From positions 1 through 64,000 of the forward strand of contig JASANC010005263.1 in the NCBI GenBank assembly GCA_030248135.1: a DNA stretch of 64,000 nt, read 5' to 3'. Positions 23,032 to 36,600 of this stretch are shown in pieces (position 1 is the stretch's first letter; the number at the start of each line of letters is the position of its first letter). A program made the translations under genes and the position numbers. Under the pieces are notes generated by a model. The model was not told the origin of the DNA. It searched no databases and worked only from the letters and a program-made list of their open reading frames with translations. Source of the stretch: Theristus sp. LFF4_11 (taxonomy: Eukaryota; Nematoda; Chromadorea; Monhysterida; Xyalidae).

Positions 23032-26000
23032 ATGCGCCCGCACTCGAAACAACAGAGTGACCTCTCGGCCCGCCAGCTGTATGAGGACGTCGCACTGTTG
23101 GTCTGCGAAAGTCGCTACCCGGAGCCGGGCGGTCGCGCCCCTTTAGGCCCGCATTGTCCCGCCGTCGCGGCCGGCTCGAAATCGGCACCGCTTCTAGCGG
23201 CTGCTGCTGCTGCGAGTGCGAAGGCATCAGACGGGCTGACTGATTCGGAGCAACAACAACAACAACAACATGTCTGTGATACAAAGGCGGGATTGGTGAG
23301 TTTTATTTGTGGCAAATGGTGCGGGATATTGCTTGCTCGTCTCTCATTCACCGGGAACAGTAATGAAAAGTCTGAAACAAAAACCTGAATAATAAAATGT
23401 AATGCGCAACTTTCTCGAGGTTTTTTTGTCGAGAAGTGTCCGTCATTGTTCAGCAAAAAAAGTAGTACACCTCAAAAAGTTTTTGTTGAGAAACTTTCTT
23501 CGGTATTATTCTGCACAAACGTTTTTTTCTCGAGTCGTGTTTTCTCTCCGTTCCAGTGCCGTCAGGCGAACGAAATCCGTGAGCTCGCCCACCGCTACAG
23601 CGTGCAGCGGCTGCCGCTGATGGTGTGCGTCTATCTGATGCCCGCTTGCTGCCAGTCGCAGGCGATGCTACTCGAGCGATGGACGATTGAAGTCGTTCAG
23701 AAACGGTAGTGTTTTTTTCGGTATCTGGTTTTTTTCGAAAGCTTCGCACAAAAAAGTCGATTTGCGGATGTGGAGCGAGGTTTCACAGAAATTTCGCTGT
23801 ATGTGAAGATCGTTGTTCTACGGTAGTGAGTCCATTTCGCAATAGCATCCGACAATCGTGTCGTCCGGGTCTTGAATTGTCGACGTCTTCGTTTCACAAA
23901 GACTGATTTTTCTCTTTAGTGTCTACTCTGTTCATAATTTTTGCTAAAAACATTTTGGCAATGTTGGTGTCGGCATGCAAACTGGATGTTTCAGACCTAT
24001 AATATATGTGAAATTGCCGAGCAAGAGACTTTCATTTTTTCTGTTCTTTTTTCGATCGTCGCGTGACCGACCGCTGCAACCGGCGTTCCTGCTGCACGCT
24101 TTGCGCTCGCATCTCGCGTTCTCGCAGTACAGCGCGTGGCTCTCGCTCGGCAAGGGACAACTGAACGCGAATGCCATTTACAGGTGCACTTTTTCAGTTA
24201 TGGAGAATAAGCAAAAACAGAAGTTGACGGTCTTTCAGATACACCACAGTTATGTGCCCACACAGATGGGCCGTTTTGCAAAAAGTCGTTAATTTCAGTT
24301 GTTTATTGATACAGTAATTTATTGAAACTGCCTTTTCTTACACTCGAAACATATTTGTTTCTTTCATTTTGTCGAAACTTTCTAATGTCTAAACGGTCTA
24401 ATTTTCTGCTGCAGAGTCTGTTTGCCGGGTGAAATCGATGAGAATCCCATGCTGACCGGTCGATTTCCGGATGCCGTTGTTCGAAAAGGCCTAGATTCGC
24501 ACGACTTTCCGGAGTGCGTGCTCTCAGGTAAATTTTAAAAATTTCATCTGTTTTAAACTGAGCACGTTGATTGGTTGTGCGTTGAACAGGATTCTGATGG
24601 CAGCATACGCTGCTTTCCCCAAAAAAAAATCAGAAATTTTCCCGACCGAACATTTGAAATGCTAGGAAGCAATGGATGGGTTTTGCTGAAAATTTCCATG
24701 CCATTTCGCAGGCGACAGTCAATTGCGCGTCAGTGTCGAGTCCATTCCGCGACAATCAGAGCCACCGGAACTGTTCCAAAAACCGCCTGGTCCGGGCGAA
24801 TACTGCCGGTGCAGTCAGGCGGCTACGTCAAATGTGGTGCAAGATGGTCGGTCGCTTTGTTCAGTTTTTTTTTGTCTGAAATCTTTTTCTTTGAATCGGA
24901 AAAACGGTTTCTTGCGCCCATACACGCTATCAGTACATTTGCAGTTGTTCCTTTCCATTTTTGCTCCTAAAACTGAATTTCAAAACTGAACCTCTCCAGG
25001 TGCAACCGCTGCGAGAAAGTCCACTACGCCGCCTTCCGAGCCACAACAGCCGACCACCAGCAAAACCAGCGGCATCAATGAAACATCAGCTGCGAGTCGC
25101 TATTCACTGGCGACCGGCGTCGCGTCAAGTGCGACCTCATTTGCCAGTAATCTGTTCACCAGCAATGCGAACACCACCAGTGTGGAGAATCCGCTTTTCG
25201 GACTCAATAACTTCGAAGTGTCCGCTGCGTTCTCCGGTGGCTCTCGCTCGCATCGAGCTCGGCTGAGCACGCAACTGGGCGCTGGTGCGCCTGTGCAGCG
25301 TGAACGCGCGGTATCGCCGGTCGGTGCGGCGAGCGTGGCGCTCTATAATTCCGAGGACGAACTGGAAATGCTGAACGGCAGCAGTAATAATGCGGTGCAG
25401 TTCTATTTGGAAGATAGTCCGATCGAACACGACGACAAACGAGACGATGAGTCAGACGAAGCGGACGTCGTTAATGAGCATGAAGAGGTGGGATAATCGT
25501 GAATTTGAATAACAGGCTTTCTTTGTTGTGGTGAACGGATTGCCTCCAGCAGCATAAAGGCCCGTTTATACTTGACGTATGCAGACGTACGTCGACTCAC
25601 GTCAAATATGAACGCACGGTAGTCTGCAATGAAGTGACGTGACGTGCCGTGCCGTATGCGCATATGTACGTCAGGTATAAACGGGCCTTAATGCACAGAG
25701 CTCATGCCAAGAGTTTTCTTTGATGTGATTCGAATATTCCAAACTAAAGACCACCACTTTTTCAGGTAGACGCAACAAAGTGCAACAAAACGGAGAGTGA
25801 CGCAAATCCAAAAGTGCAGCTCAGTTGCACGCACGCGTTCGCGAGCACGTCCAGCATGGCCCCGATGGCCACCTATCATTTGCCGGATCGGGACGACAGT
25901 CGAAAGATTCTGTTTAGTTGCTCCAGTGATACCGAAGAAGACGACGATGGCGAGAATGAAGATGAGAAGTTGACGAAGAAAGATCCAGAACTCGGCTGTG

Positions 26001-29000
26001 AAGATCAATCGTTTGATGCTAGTGAGCGGCTGGCGAGGGTGCTAACTTTGCAGTCGAATACTGCTACTGGTGGTGGTAAGGGATTGTTTATTTTTTGCGG
26101 ACTTCCTGTGTTAACAAGCAGATGAATCGAACATCATAAAAATTCAAAGTTTTATCGTTCATAAAAGAACAACCAAGCAGCTAATCAGCCAAATGAATCT
26201 CCGTATCACACGCCGTTCATACAGTTTTATCGGAGTTCTCTGCTTTGGACGGACATTTGCTAAAAATTGGACGGACAGATGAATGGATGAATGGATGGAT
26301 GGATGGATGGATGGATGGATGGATGGATGGATGGATGGATCGATGGATGGAGTATAAAAAACGTCACCTTCTGCAGCAACACTTGACCGTAATCGTGGCC
26401 AATCGCGAATGGCCAGCTTCACGGGCGATGCGAGCGAGTGGTGGCGCAAACAGCAACAGCAAATTGAACACAATCATCAGACATCGGATATTGAGTCCGA
26501 GAAAAGATCGCAACACCTTGCCCGAACCAGTCCGAAGTTACTTGCAAAATCATCGGTGATTGATTCGAAAACAGGCAACCATGGAATGCAGGTGAATTTA
26601 TCTCATTTATACACGTGCAAATACTGAGTGTGGCAAGATCTGCGCGTTAATTTAAATTTTTTGAACAAAAATTTTTGTCGCAACAAAAACGGTTTTATTA
26701 TTTTTTAGCAAACAACCGCGACTGGAGCGGAGCGTATGTCACGTGATACCGTGCGAAAGCCGATTGTCGTGAGAGCAGTTCGGGATACTGCGCTTAGTCG
26801 CTTCAACTTTTCCCACGGTGGTTTGCCATTGACGTCTAGCCCGGTTGGTTTTGTGTTTTTGTATTTTGTTCAATTTTTCTGTGGATTAAAATTGACTACT
26901 CGACTAAAGCTGGCAAGTATCAATGTTATTTTGTGATTTGTGACATGAAACCGGAACCACATTTTTTGTTTCACATGACTGCAGGCACCGCTGAAACGCA
27001 ACAAGCACAGTTTCGATTTTGACGCCAATCTGAACACGGTAGCTGGTTTGAAGAGGTGAGATTCTTTCTGTTTGTTAGTTTTCGTTGTTATATTCTTGGC
27101 ATCTGGTCAGAAAAATCAATTTTTAAAAAAGTTCTTTGCGTTTCCATTTCTTCAGCGCTTTTTGCGATCACTATGAAAGCGGTAGCAGCGATAGTGAAAT
27201 CGACACTGGACCCGTATGCAAAAGCGCCCCTGCGAGCACAAATCTTCTTGGCAATTTTGAGGCATGTTTTTTGTATTTTTAAGTACAGTGGACACCACAC
27301 TAATTAATTCGTTTATATTCTGACGTTTCAAAAAAACTCCAGGAAAGTGCCTTGAACGGTCGAATAAAACCATTCGGCTCATTGGACGGATTCACACTTG
27401 AGCTTGGTAGGCATGTGGTGGCTTTGTTTTCTTTTTTCTGAAAATTTGTTGCGCTGGTGAAATCGTAGTTCTCTGTGTAATTACAAGTTTTAATATGATC
27501 TTTTATTTTGGTCCCGAGACTCAATGCGCGCAGATAGGTAAACAGTTCCATGACGCGGTAATTCAAAATTGGCAAAGTGATCCGAGTGCCTTAAACAGGG
27601 CCAAGTCACTTTGGCGACTTTGAATTGCCACATGAAGATTGAAACTATAATTTCCTTACACGATTCAGTCGCAGAATCTAAAAAAATTGATAGTCACTGC
27701 AAATAACTGTTGCTGTTGCAGCCGCCAGCGGCGCTTTCTGTCCAGCGCACGTACGCCTCCCGGTGACCACATTCTTCTTTAATCTCAGCGAAGATGCAGC
27801 GCCGTCGCCTTATCTCGTGCGTTTTTTGCTGTTGAGTGATCACCTGAAAAGCGCAAATGTAGTATACAATTTCAGTTTACAACTTTAAAAAAGTTTGTTT
27901 TCAGGGACACTGCAGTTTAGAGCATCTCGGCAAAAAGGGCTACTTAGTGCCACGACGCGGTACGGTACAAGCGGTATGTTACACATTTATGTTATAGGAA
28001 TGTTTCTGGGACAGTATGTAAACTGCATTTAGTAAACACTGTTTTTAGCGGCATTCATGAAACAATATTTAGTGACGCGTAGCTGTGTTAAAACATAGCT
28101 ACGCGGTCACTAAATACTGCTTCATGAATGCACCTTTACTCGTCCATGGTATATTGTACAGTTTTCTTGAAAACAAGGAGAACATTTTCAGACACTGTTC
28201 AATCCAAATGAAACGGTGGTCAAGATGTTTGTGGTGCGCTACGACCTCTCCGACATGCCGGCGCACTGTCAAACGTTCGTACGACAACGGACGTTTTTCA
28301 TGCCGCGCGATCGCTCGCTACAGGACGCTCGACAGAATCGGAACTGGCTTCGCTATCTCATCCATTTACGGTGCGGTGGGGCGCTTCATTGATCGGAATA
28401 TTTGAACAATTGAATTTTCTCCGCATAGTCGTAATGACACAGTTTGATTTGATATTATAAATGGTAATAAATGACGGACAATTGCAGTAAAACATTCTGC
28501 TTTTCGATTTTTTTCTTTGTGGGTTCGTGGGTTGTGGATTGACATTGCGAGTGCTTAGCATCCCGCCGCCCGGATTGAAAATTTGAAATTTGACGTGACA
28601 CGTTTGGCGCATATAGGTATCCCAAAAGGCAATCCAAGTATACGTTCACTTCTAAAAAACCAATTATAATCGCTCCATTTAGGTTTGCAACAACCCGTTC
28701 CGGTCGTCTCTACATTCACACGGACATTCGAATGTTGTTCTCGCGCAAGTCCGAGCTAGACGCCTACAACATCGAGTTCGAGCCGCATCTGCAGGTGTCC
28801 GCAAACGCGCCGCGTCACCAACTTAGCAACACCGCTAGTCCGATGAATCACAGCAATTCGTCCGTGTTTGAATTGCGCTCCTTCACCGAGATGCCTCGAA
28901 ATCCAAAGTATTCGCCGCGGAAGAGAAACAGCAGCAATTCGAATGGAGGCGACAAGACGCCGGAGCAGAGTCCGAACGAATGTCAGTGGACATCGGCGCA

Positions 29001-29061
29001 GGGTGACCGAAACGACGGCCAACGTGCGCGCGGCAGCAGACGGGCGTTGGTTTATAAGTGA
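23032..29061 (+). CDS. atos: Atossa/FAM214 family protein
   Basis: Sixteen exons join with consistent phases to 986 aa: 23032-23295, 23557-23705, 23995-24183, 24415-24527, 24712-24846, 25000-25487, 25766-26075, 26377-26591, 26709-26843, 26985-27055, 27156-27261, 27343-27406, 27722-27816, 27905-27973, 28192-28370, 28683-29061. The C-terminal part carries the conserved atossa core: [112 protein letters not shown] and [18 protein letters not shown]. The N-terminal part has the family segment [10 protein letters not shown] and [15 protein letters not shown]; the middle is low-complexity. Family members (Drosophila Atos, human ATOSA/B) are nuclear proteins linked to transcriptional control of metabolism and cell invasion. 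The intron after LLGNFE uses a GC donor. The N-terminal exon is Ala/Gln-rich and the exact start is less certain. Confidence 0.93.
25555..25690. repeat. MITE family D copy in an atossa intron
   Basis: Bounded by AAAGGCCCGTTTATACTTGACG and CGTCAGGTATAAACGGGCCTTAA; inverted-repeat relative of 10167-10309. Confidence 0.85.
26278..26350 (+). repeat. (ATGG)n microsatellite
   Basis: About 16 tandem ATGG units lie in an atossa intron, 25 bp upstream of the exon 8 acceptor. Confidence 0.95.
27490..27700. repeat. MITE family C copy in an atossa intron
   Basis: Begins TTTATTTTGGTCCCGAGACTCAATGCG and ends near CAGAATCTAAAAAAATTGATA, with the characteristic AATTCAAAATTGGCAAAGTGATC...GACTTTGAATTGCCACAT palindrome. 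It ends about 20 bp before the next exon's acceptor. Confidence 0.85.
28051..28131. repeat. MITE family B copy (about 80-bp palindrome)
   Basis: GCATTCATGAAACAATATTTAGTGACGCG...CGCGGTCACTAAATACTGCTTCATGAATGC forms an almost perfect hairpin. Copies or partial copies also lie at 36530-36613, 36777-36843, 38002-38063, 51530-51613 and 52325-52406, mostly just upstream of exons. Confidence 0.9.
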
Positions 29062-32000
29062 CGCCGAATTCGTTTGCACGTGCGATGACGAGACATTTGC
29101 GTTTCAGTCTGGGTTTTAGGAGGTAAAACAGATTTGAAACGAAAAAGGCCACGAACGGGAAGCTATACGTGATGTAAGCAAACGAAATGTTCCTTATTTT
29201 TAAAACAACCGAAACAAAAGACGCGGATTGTTGTTCTCTGCTGTGTTTATAAATGACGCACTATTCGTCCGCTGTGTCTGCGACACATGATCACTGTGGT
29301 ATTTTATTCTATTTTGTATTTAGTTTTCAATAACGTCTTTCTCTAGTTCTTTCTCAATCCGCAATTTTTTAGCTTGCAAAAGAAGAAATGCTAACAGTCT
29401 GGAGACCACTTTCTTTCAGGTCGAAATGATTTGATTATGAACATGAAAGCATCTTGTGGTTTACTATTTTACATGGTCTTTCCTCTCTTTCGCGAATTGA
29501 AAAAAAACTACATTCACCTTCTAAAACTGCCACACAAACACTTACAGTATAAGATCCCGGTTCGACTTAGGTTTACAGTTCCTTGAAATTTTTTTTCGAA
29601 TTTCGTCAATACAACTATTTACTGTTTCACAATTTTAAGATTGAAATAAGTATCTAGTGTCACAAAAGTTAAAATTTAACATCAGTTTTGGCAAAATAAA
29701 TTGCTGTAAATGCTTTTTTCGACCACTATACCACAACTGCAGTGCTTACAATAGGGAAAGTGAACTAGACGTTTATTCGCAAACCTAAGCAAAAAGTCTT
29801 TCTCTCTAGTTTGTGGTTTTGTACATACATATATTTTCGAATCTTGTTTTTGCAAGGAACTACGTTTGGACATTTTTAAAGTTAGCAGAGTTGTAACATA
29901 CATTATATAATGTACACTGTACAATGTTGCTTTGCTTTTTTCTTGTCAATTTTGATAAAGTCATGTTTTGAAAACATGCAAAAAAACAAAAATATGCCCA
30001 CTTTGTCGATATTGTTATTGCAGTTTTCATTGAGTACTGTACATAAACTGTTTAATTAAAGAAATAAATAGGTTTTAGTTTAAACATGTACGTTGTAAAC
30101 CTGGAAAATGTCTATTTTGGTCAAAGTTTTAGCTTGGAATTTCTAGTTCAAGATGTCTAACTTATTATTACCGTATTGTTCATTCAGTCACTTTGTCTGC
30201 AAAACCTTATTTAACCACACAATTTATTTGGCATGAACAAACGCTTCACAGTTGAAAAATGAAGATCGGGAGAATTTTTTGGTTGGAGGAAAAATATTAT
30301 AAAAGTACATTATTCCACCGTCTTTAAGTAATATTTGAGAAATTGTTTTAAAACAGCTTATCAGCCCTTTTTAATCGCAAATTCGCAAACCATTCGCAAT
30401 TCTCTTCCACTTTCCGTTTCACACAACAAAAACTTTCACGTCCAGTTTTATGGTCAGCAATGTCGTAATTGCGCACGCCAGAAAAAAAAGTGAAACGCAA
30501 CTACTGCTGTTTCATCAAAACACGAATAACAAACGAAAGTATGATCGGTTGTTCAATCTACTTTGCACAAAGGTTTGCCGAAAACCGAAAAAAACGCTGT
30601 TTGATTTTATCCAAAACCGCTGGTTGCGAAATCGATTGTCCATATGGTAAAAAATGCACTTTATTCACGTTTGTAGTTTGAAAGATTACACTCGATGCCA
30701 ATAATCATTGCGGCAAAATTAATAAAAGTTGACACGTTGGTCTTTGGCGAATACAAAGAAATCCGATTGTGAAACACCTGCATTGCAACAAAAACGTTTT
30801 CCAACTTCTATAGTTTTGATTAGTCAAACATTGAACTGACAGCTCTGAAAAAATCTTAAAATACAGTTGGATGCATAACTATGAAGAAGAAGATACAGGT
30901 ACAGGGGGTGCGAGCGCGTTTGCGGTCGTCGCTGTCATTGTTCTTAGTGGTGTCAAAATTGAGAAGCACATTTTGCGTCAGATAGTTTGACTTTAACCTG
31001 TGACTAACATTATTACCTTCAGGGCCAGAACCAATTTTTTGTGCAACGGTTTGCGACAACCCTGTATAGTTCCACAGACATCAACAAGCAACCGAGTTCA
31101 GAAAAAAGCAACAACCGTCGAAAACGAAAACGACGACATCAGAAAAGAGAATCATGCGTAATCTGACTCGGCGCATCTGTCGGACACGCGTTTCTGGTCG
31201 CAAAACACCGAATACACAAAACTAACACGCTTTCAAAAACGCAAGGAAACATGGAATGAAATAATAGACATGAACATAAAATAGCAGAGAGAGAGAACAA
31301 CAATTAACTACACAACAAAAACAATGCATTATAATCACTCTTGTTACTGTCTGGAGATCGATTGCACTACGATAGTAGGCGGATACACTGGACTGCGCAA
31401 TAATCGCGGGACAACCGTGTGATTTTACAGTGTCGCGCAAAGTGGTCTTCCTTGTTTTTGGCAACTTTTGCTTCAAATCTGCCGATATGCGGCAGCACAC
31501 AACGCTGATTGGCTGCATTGTACTGGTCCAATCAATAATGACTGCCATTTCATGGATAACCATTTCGTTGGTTTAGAAAACAAAATAAAAGCGGAATAAG
31601 TTGATTGAAATGGTGAACATGGATGATCCTTTTAGTCCTACTGTGCTATTGTCTCCTCGCAAAGCGATTGCGTTATGATTAGGAAATTATTATTATTTTA
31701 TTGTTGTTGCGTTGTTTTCACCTTCAACGTATCAGTTTGATAGCCGTAACAGATAGCAGCTGATTGTCTGTTGAACAACATGAGCGACTGCGAGAATACA
31801 ACATGAATAGTGCTTTTTTATCACACAAAATCTTCGTAGATTGTGTCCAAGTTTAAAAAGATTGATTGGTTCAAATTATTTTTTTTGCGTAATGCAGAAA
31901 ATATTGGACTTGGATTGTACCGTACCAAATCGTGTGGACAGTAGGTCAAAAACACGTCATTGACTACTAGCAACAGCCCGAAAAGTCGTCAAATGATTGG

Positions 32001-33612
32001 TTTGTGGACACATCATCAGCTGATTTTGAAATTACAAGTCTTGTTGATTACACAATTTTGACTATTGGTCGCCAAATTTTAACCCTGATTATCTGTACAG
32101 CCTTACTTCACGTCGAATCAGGTTTTGTACTGTTATTCTGTAGAACTGTTGCGCCGCACTTCTTATTGACCCGAGCATAATTTTCTTGTTGCGGAATTTC
32201 CTGTTGTCGTTTTCTCTCTTGTTTTCTTGTTCTCTGTCTTCATAATTTATGTGCAGTCAAACGTCGGTATGCGACGACTTTCACTTTTATTTTTCAAAAT
32301 TCTTTTCAAGAACGGTCATCAATTTTTTTGAGTTCTGCGACTGTATGCGTTTGCAGACGCAAAAACGAAACCAGTTTCAATCTTTATGTGACAATTCCAC
32401 GCAACCTCCGTGACCCCGCCTTTATGTTATTTTGACATTTCATTTTCAGCAATGGTGTTATTCACTTTTAAGTTTCTCATTTAAATTACCGCTTTTTTAG
32501 TTTGTGAAAACGACAAAAATGGTGTAGCATTCTGCCCATCAGCGTATTCAGCTTGTTTGTGTAAAATGGTTTCGGCGGTGTCGGTATGTTTTTCAGGTTG
32601 ATTTGACGTTTGAACTCGGAAAAAGTTTTTTGTTTTTTTTGCTCTGTCAAAAGTTCCGTCATATTTAGAAGCATAATTTGAAAGATAGAAACGAAGCCAA
32701 AGAGTTACGTTTCTTTGTTGGTTTTAACCAGTTGATAAGTTGTTAAAACGCAGTTGATAAGTTTGTGTTTACAACTATTTTTTTTAAATCTAATTACCGG
32801 TATTTTCGTCGTCGCCGGGCTGGAAACAGCACGATTAATGGATTTTATTCAAAAATTAGTAGTCATAAATAAGCAACAGTTACTGTTTTGATAATCCCTT
32901 TCGCAATGTTTTTCTGATTTGGATAATAGTTTTCAGATGACATTGAGCGGTGCTATAATTTGGTAAACTGAGAAAATCTGCCTTGCCATTACACCGGCAC
33001 AGGAGAACTGATAGTGAAACAATAAAAGTGCGGATAAGTAAAACTTCAGAAAAGGCTCTCCATTAACGTGCATGATATTGACTCCTAATTTTTTCCACTC
33101 GCTACAATTTTTCAATCTTCTGGTGTTGCACTGTTAAAACCACGCAGACGATTTTGTTTTGATAAATCGATATGAAGATGTTAGACTATTTTATTGTGAT
33201 TGTGTATGCCCTTTGATTGTTATTATTGTCTTCGCACGTGTTGCCGTGTATTGCGCAGATTTAGGTCAACTTTTATGAACCTATACCAAAAATACTGTTC
33301 ATCGAGATCCGTTCTCTATCGTACACCACGCGATATGTTGTTTTCGTTGCGCACATCATACACGTGCTTTATTTTGAGACGGGCTACAACGGACAACGTA
33401 GAATACGTTTTGTTGTTGAATTTTCTCCAAGTCGTTGTAATTACTTTTTTGTCTGTCTCTTTTTTGATATAATCATAAGTTTTTATCTGTGCTTTCTGGC
33501 GATCAGTCCCGGATTGATTTTAGCTTTGTTCTTGTTCCAGCAGCATTTCAGAGCAGCTTGGAGTTTTGCATTTGATTGATCCCAATTTAGGTGGAGACCA
33601 ACAATCCCCGTA
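29062..33612. other. Atossa 3' untranslated region and spacer, no gene recognised
   Basis: Candidate polyadenylation signals are AATAAA near 29694 and 30061. The rest is AT-rich with short unsupported frames, and a MITE-C fragment lies near 32330-32420. Acceptor-like CCCAATTTAG at 33590 lies just before the ZP gene ATG and may be a 5' untranslated intron or trans-splice site. Confidence 0.4.
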
Positions 33613-36600
33613 ATGGCGAGGCAAATTCGACTCTGCTTCAATAACTATTTCCGTCTGCTATCCGTCATTGGAACGTTATTAAGCTGTTCACGGATTCAGA
33701 GCGCGAACGGTCAATCGGCCGTAGGCGGCGACGAACCGCTCCTAACCGACAAAACCAAGCCAGCTGCAGCGTTCGACGTTGCGATGCCTCTAATGAAACC
33801 GGCCATGTCTCGCCAGGAGGTGTCGACGATCAAAGAGCGATTCCCGTTTCTACCGCGACACACGTTCGGCGTGTCGCACATCCGAAGGCCGCCTCCGCTG
33901 CTCTTGCCGCCGCCGAATCCGCACCGCGCTTTCGGCCGTCGCGCGAATCCCGTGCCGTATTTCGCAACCAACCGCCGTCCTCAACCGGCAGCAGCCGTCT
34001 ACGAACGAGGGCACCCAGCCGCAGTGCCGCCCGGACGGTACGGGCCCGACCGACAGCAACACGCGCCCGATGTGTCTTCCGGTCCCACTGGGGGCCGTTA
34101 TCCCGAGCCTCCACCTGTGAATGAAGGCTATCCGCAGCCACAACGACCGTTCCAACCGCCTGTGCGACTCTCGCCAGTGTATCCGGTGCCGGGCAGACGA
34201 GGCCCGGCATCACCACCTTATCCGGTGCCATCCGTTCCACCTCCTGGTTACACTGAAATCAATCAACCGCCCTATTCGACTCCTGGATACCCGTCCGCTA
34301 CGCCGCCGCCGCCGTACGGAGTTACGACAACGACTCCTGGTTACCCAGCATATCCTGGCACCACTCCTGGTTACCCAGCATATCCCAGTACCACGACTGG
34401 ATATCCCACATATCCGAGTACAACAACAGGTTACCCGACGTATCCCTCAACAACGACTGGTTACCCGACACTCCCTGGTGATGAAGTGACCACACCGTCG
34501 ACAACGTTGTCAACCACTACTAGCTCAACGACGACCACAACAACTACGACAACAACCAGGTCCACTACTACAACCACTACAACCACAACCACAACGACAA
34601 CAACAACAACAACAACGACGACGACAACTACAACAACGACAACAACAACAACAACAACGACCACGACAACAACGACAACAACAACGACAACAACAACAAC
34701 CACAACAGAAGTGACCGGTCCTCCGCCGAATCGAATCCGAGGTAAACAAACAATAATAAGGTTTTTGTTTTTTTTGCTTAATATTTGCATTTCTCAAATG
34801 TTCAAAATATCAAGCACTAATAATGTGTCTTTGTATTTGTTTTTCATTGAAAAGTCTGCGATTTTAAAATAAAACGAATCGAACTTTACAGGAAAGCCTC
34901 ATGTTGTTTGCGAAAACGATGGCATCCGCTTCACGGCAAACACGTATTTTGTGTTTGACGGAGTTGTTTATGCGAGAGGGAAAGAAGATGTGCCAGAGTG
35001 AGCCGTTGTCGCATGTTTTAGTTGAAATTAGTGAAATATTAAAGAATGAAATGCTCAAACGCCAAAAGGTTTAGTGTAAGGACAAAAAAAGATTTTGATC
35101 GAAAATGACATAAGGACAAAAAATGATTTTGATCGAAAATGACACACCGGTACGTTGCAATCAACAATTTATTGGCAGTGGCAAATTACACAAAAAATAA
35201 ATTAATGAATTCAGGTTCTCTCCAAGTGCTTTGACACCTAAACTATCATGGTTATAAATTGTGTTGATTTTTAACGCAGCTGTTATCGTGTATTCCATGC
35301 TCGTGAAAAAACGATCCAATTGACATTCAACTACGCAAAGTGCGGTCGACGAAATAATGGTGCCCGAGTGGGTTGAGTTTTTCTTTCCATGAGTTTGTTG
35401 ATAACTTCTATAAACTGAAAAAAAAACAGTCAAACGCTCACTTTGCAGCCTGGCTACACCGACTACTCTGTAGAAGTGATCGTGCAGTTCAACTTGCCAA
35501 ACGGCGAGATGTTCGTACAGTCGTTTTTCGCGCAATGTCACAGTCAACGAATCGTCTATGAACAAGATGAACTGCCACGACGGATCGAAGAAGCACTGGA
35601 AGAGTATGTGTGCTGTCAGGGAGCGTGTTTTCATTTCATTTATCAGACTTGTGCTTTGCAAATAAATGTTGGCGTAATTTCAGTGCAACCTTATTTCAGT
35701 TTACTTATCCATGTATTTTGCACTTCCCTAAAATGTACCTGAGTGGCTTAATAATTGCTTATTCTGTTGATTTTATTGTTTTCGTTCAGACTACAGCTGA
35801 TTCCGATTAAAATTGAACGCAAGGCAGACATGCCGAACTGTACGATGCGTGTTGTGCCCGAAGACGAAGAAGACTTACATCGATACGGGCCGTCGGACAA
35901 AAAACCCGTGCGAGACGCACAAATTGGTCAGCAACTGCGCATTGAGTGGAGTCTCGATCCCGTCAGCGGTGCGTTTCTAAACTATTGGCTGATTTTTTGC
36001 GGGAACGGCATATTTTGCGAAAAGAAAACAAAATGCATAAGGTTCACAGTTAATAAAATGAAAACACATAAAAAATATCAAATAGAACTCCTTTAAAAAA
36101 ACTTCGTTTGTCGATTTTTCTATTCGCTATTTTGCGCTGCACGTTACAGAGGCATACGGCTTCATTGTGCGCAACTGCACTGTTCGAGACGCCATCTCCG
36201 GCATATCGCATGTGGTTATCGACGAGAACGGGTACGAACAAGCGCGCAGCATTATTTGGTGTACCCGCTAGACCAGCGAGTGTTTCAGCTTGTAAAAAAT
36301 GCAAACAGTTGACTGAACATATTGCTGCAGCTGCTCAACTGATATCAACATTCTGGCGCATCCACATTACGACACGTACCACGATCTCGCCATTGTGCAC
36401 TGGCACGCGTTCAAGGTGCCTGACAATGCGTTGCTCAGCATCAGTTGCCATTTTGACATTTGCACGGACATCGAGGACGATGACGGCGTCAGTAGTTGCA
36501 GTGAAATACCAACGGTACTAACAATTAAAGGGGCATTCATGAAGCAGTAATTAGTGATTCGAAGCTGTGTTAAAACATAGCTAGGCGGTCATTAAATATT

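Noticed and set aside
31222..31563. 113-codon minus-strand frame resembling a helix-turn-helix transposase fragment at first sight
   Set aside because: No catalytic acidic residues or family motifs follow, and no inverted repeats flank it.
34461..34790. Polyvaline and polycysteine frames on the minus strand
   Set aside because: Reverse-strand shadows of the polythreonine codons of the ZP gene.
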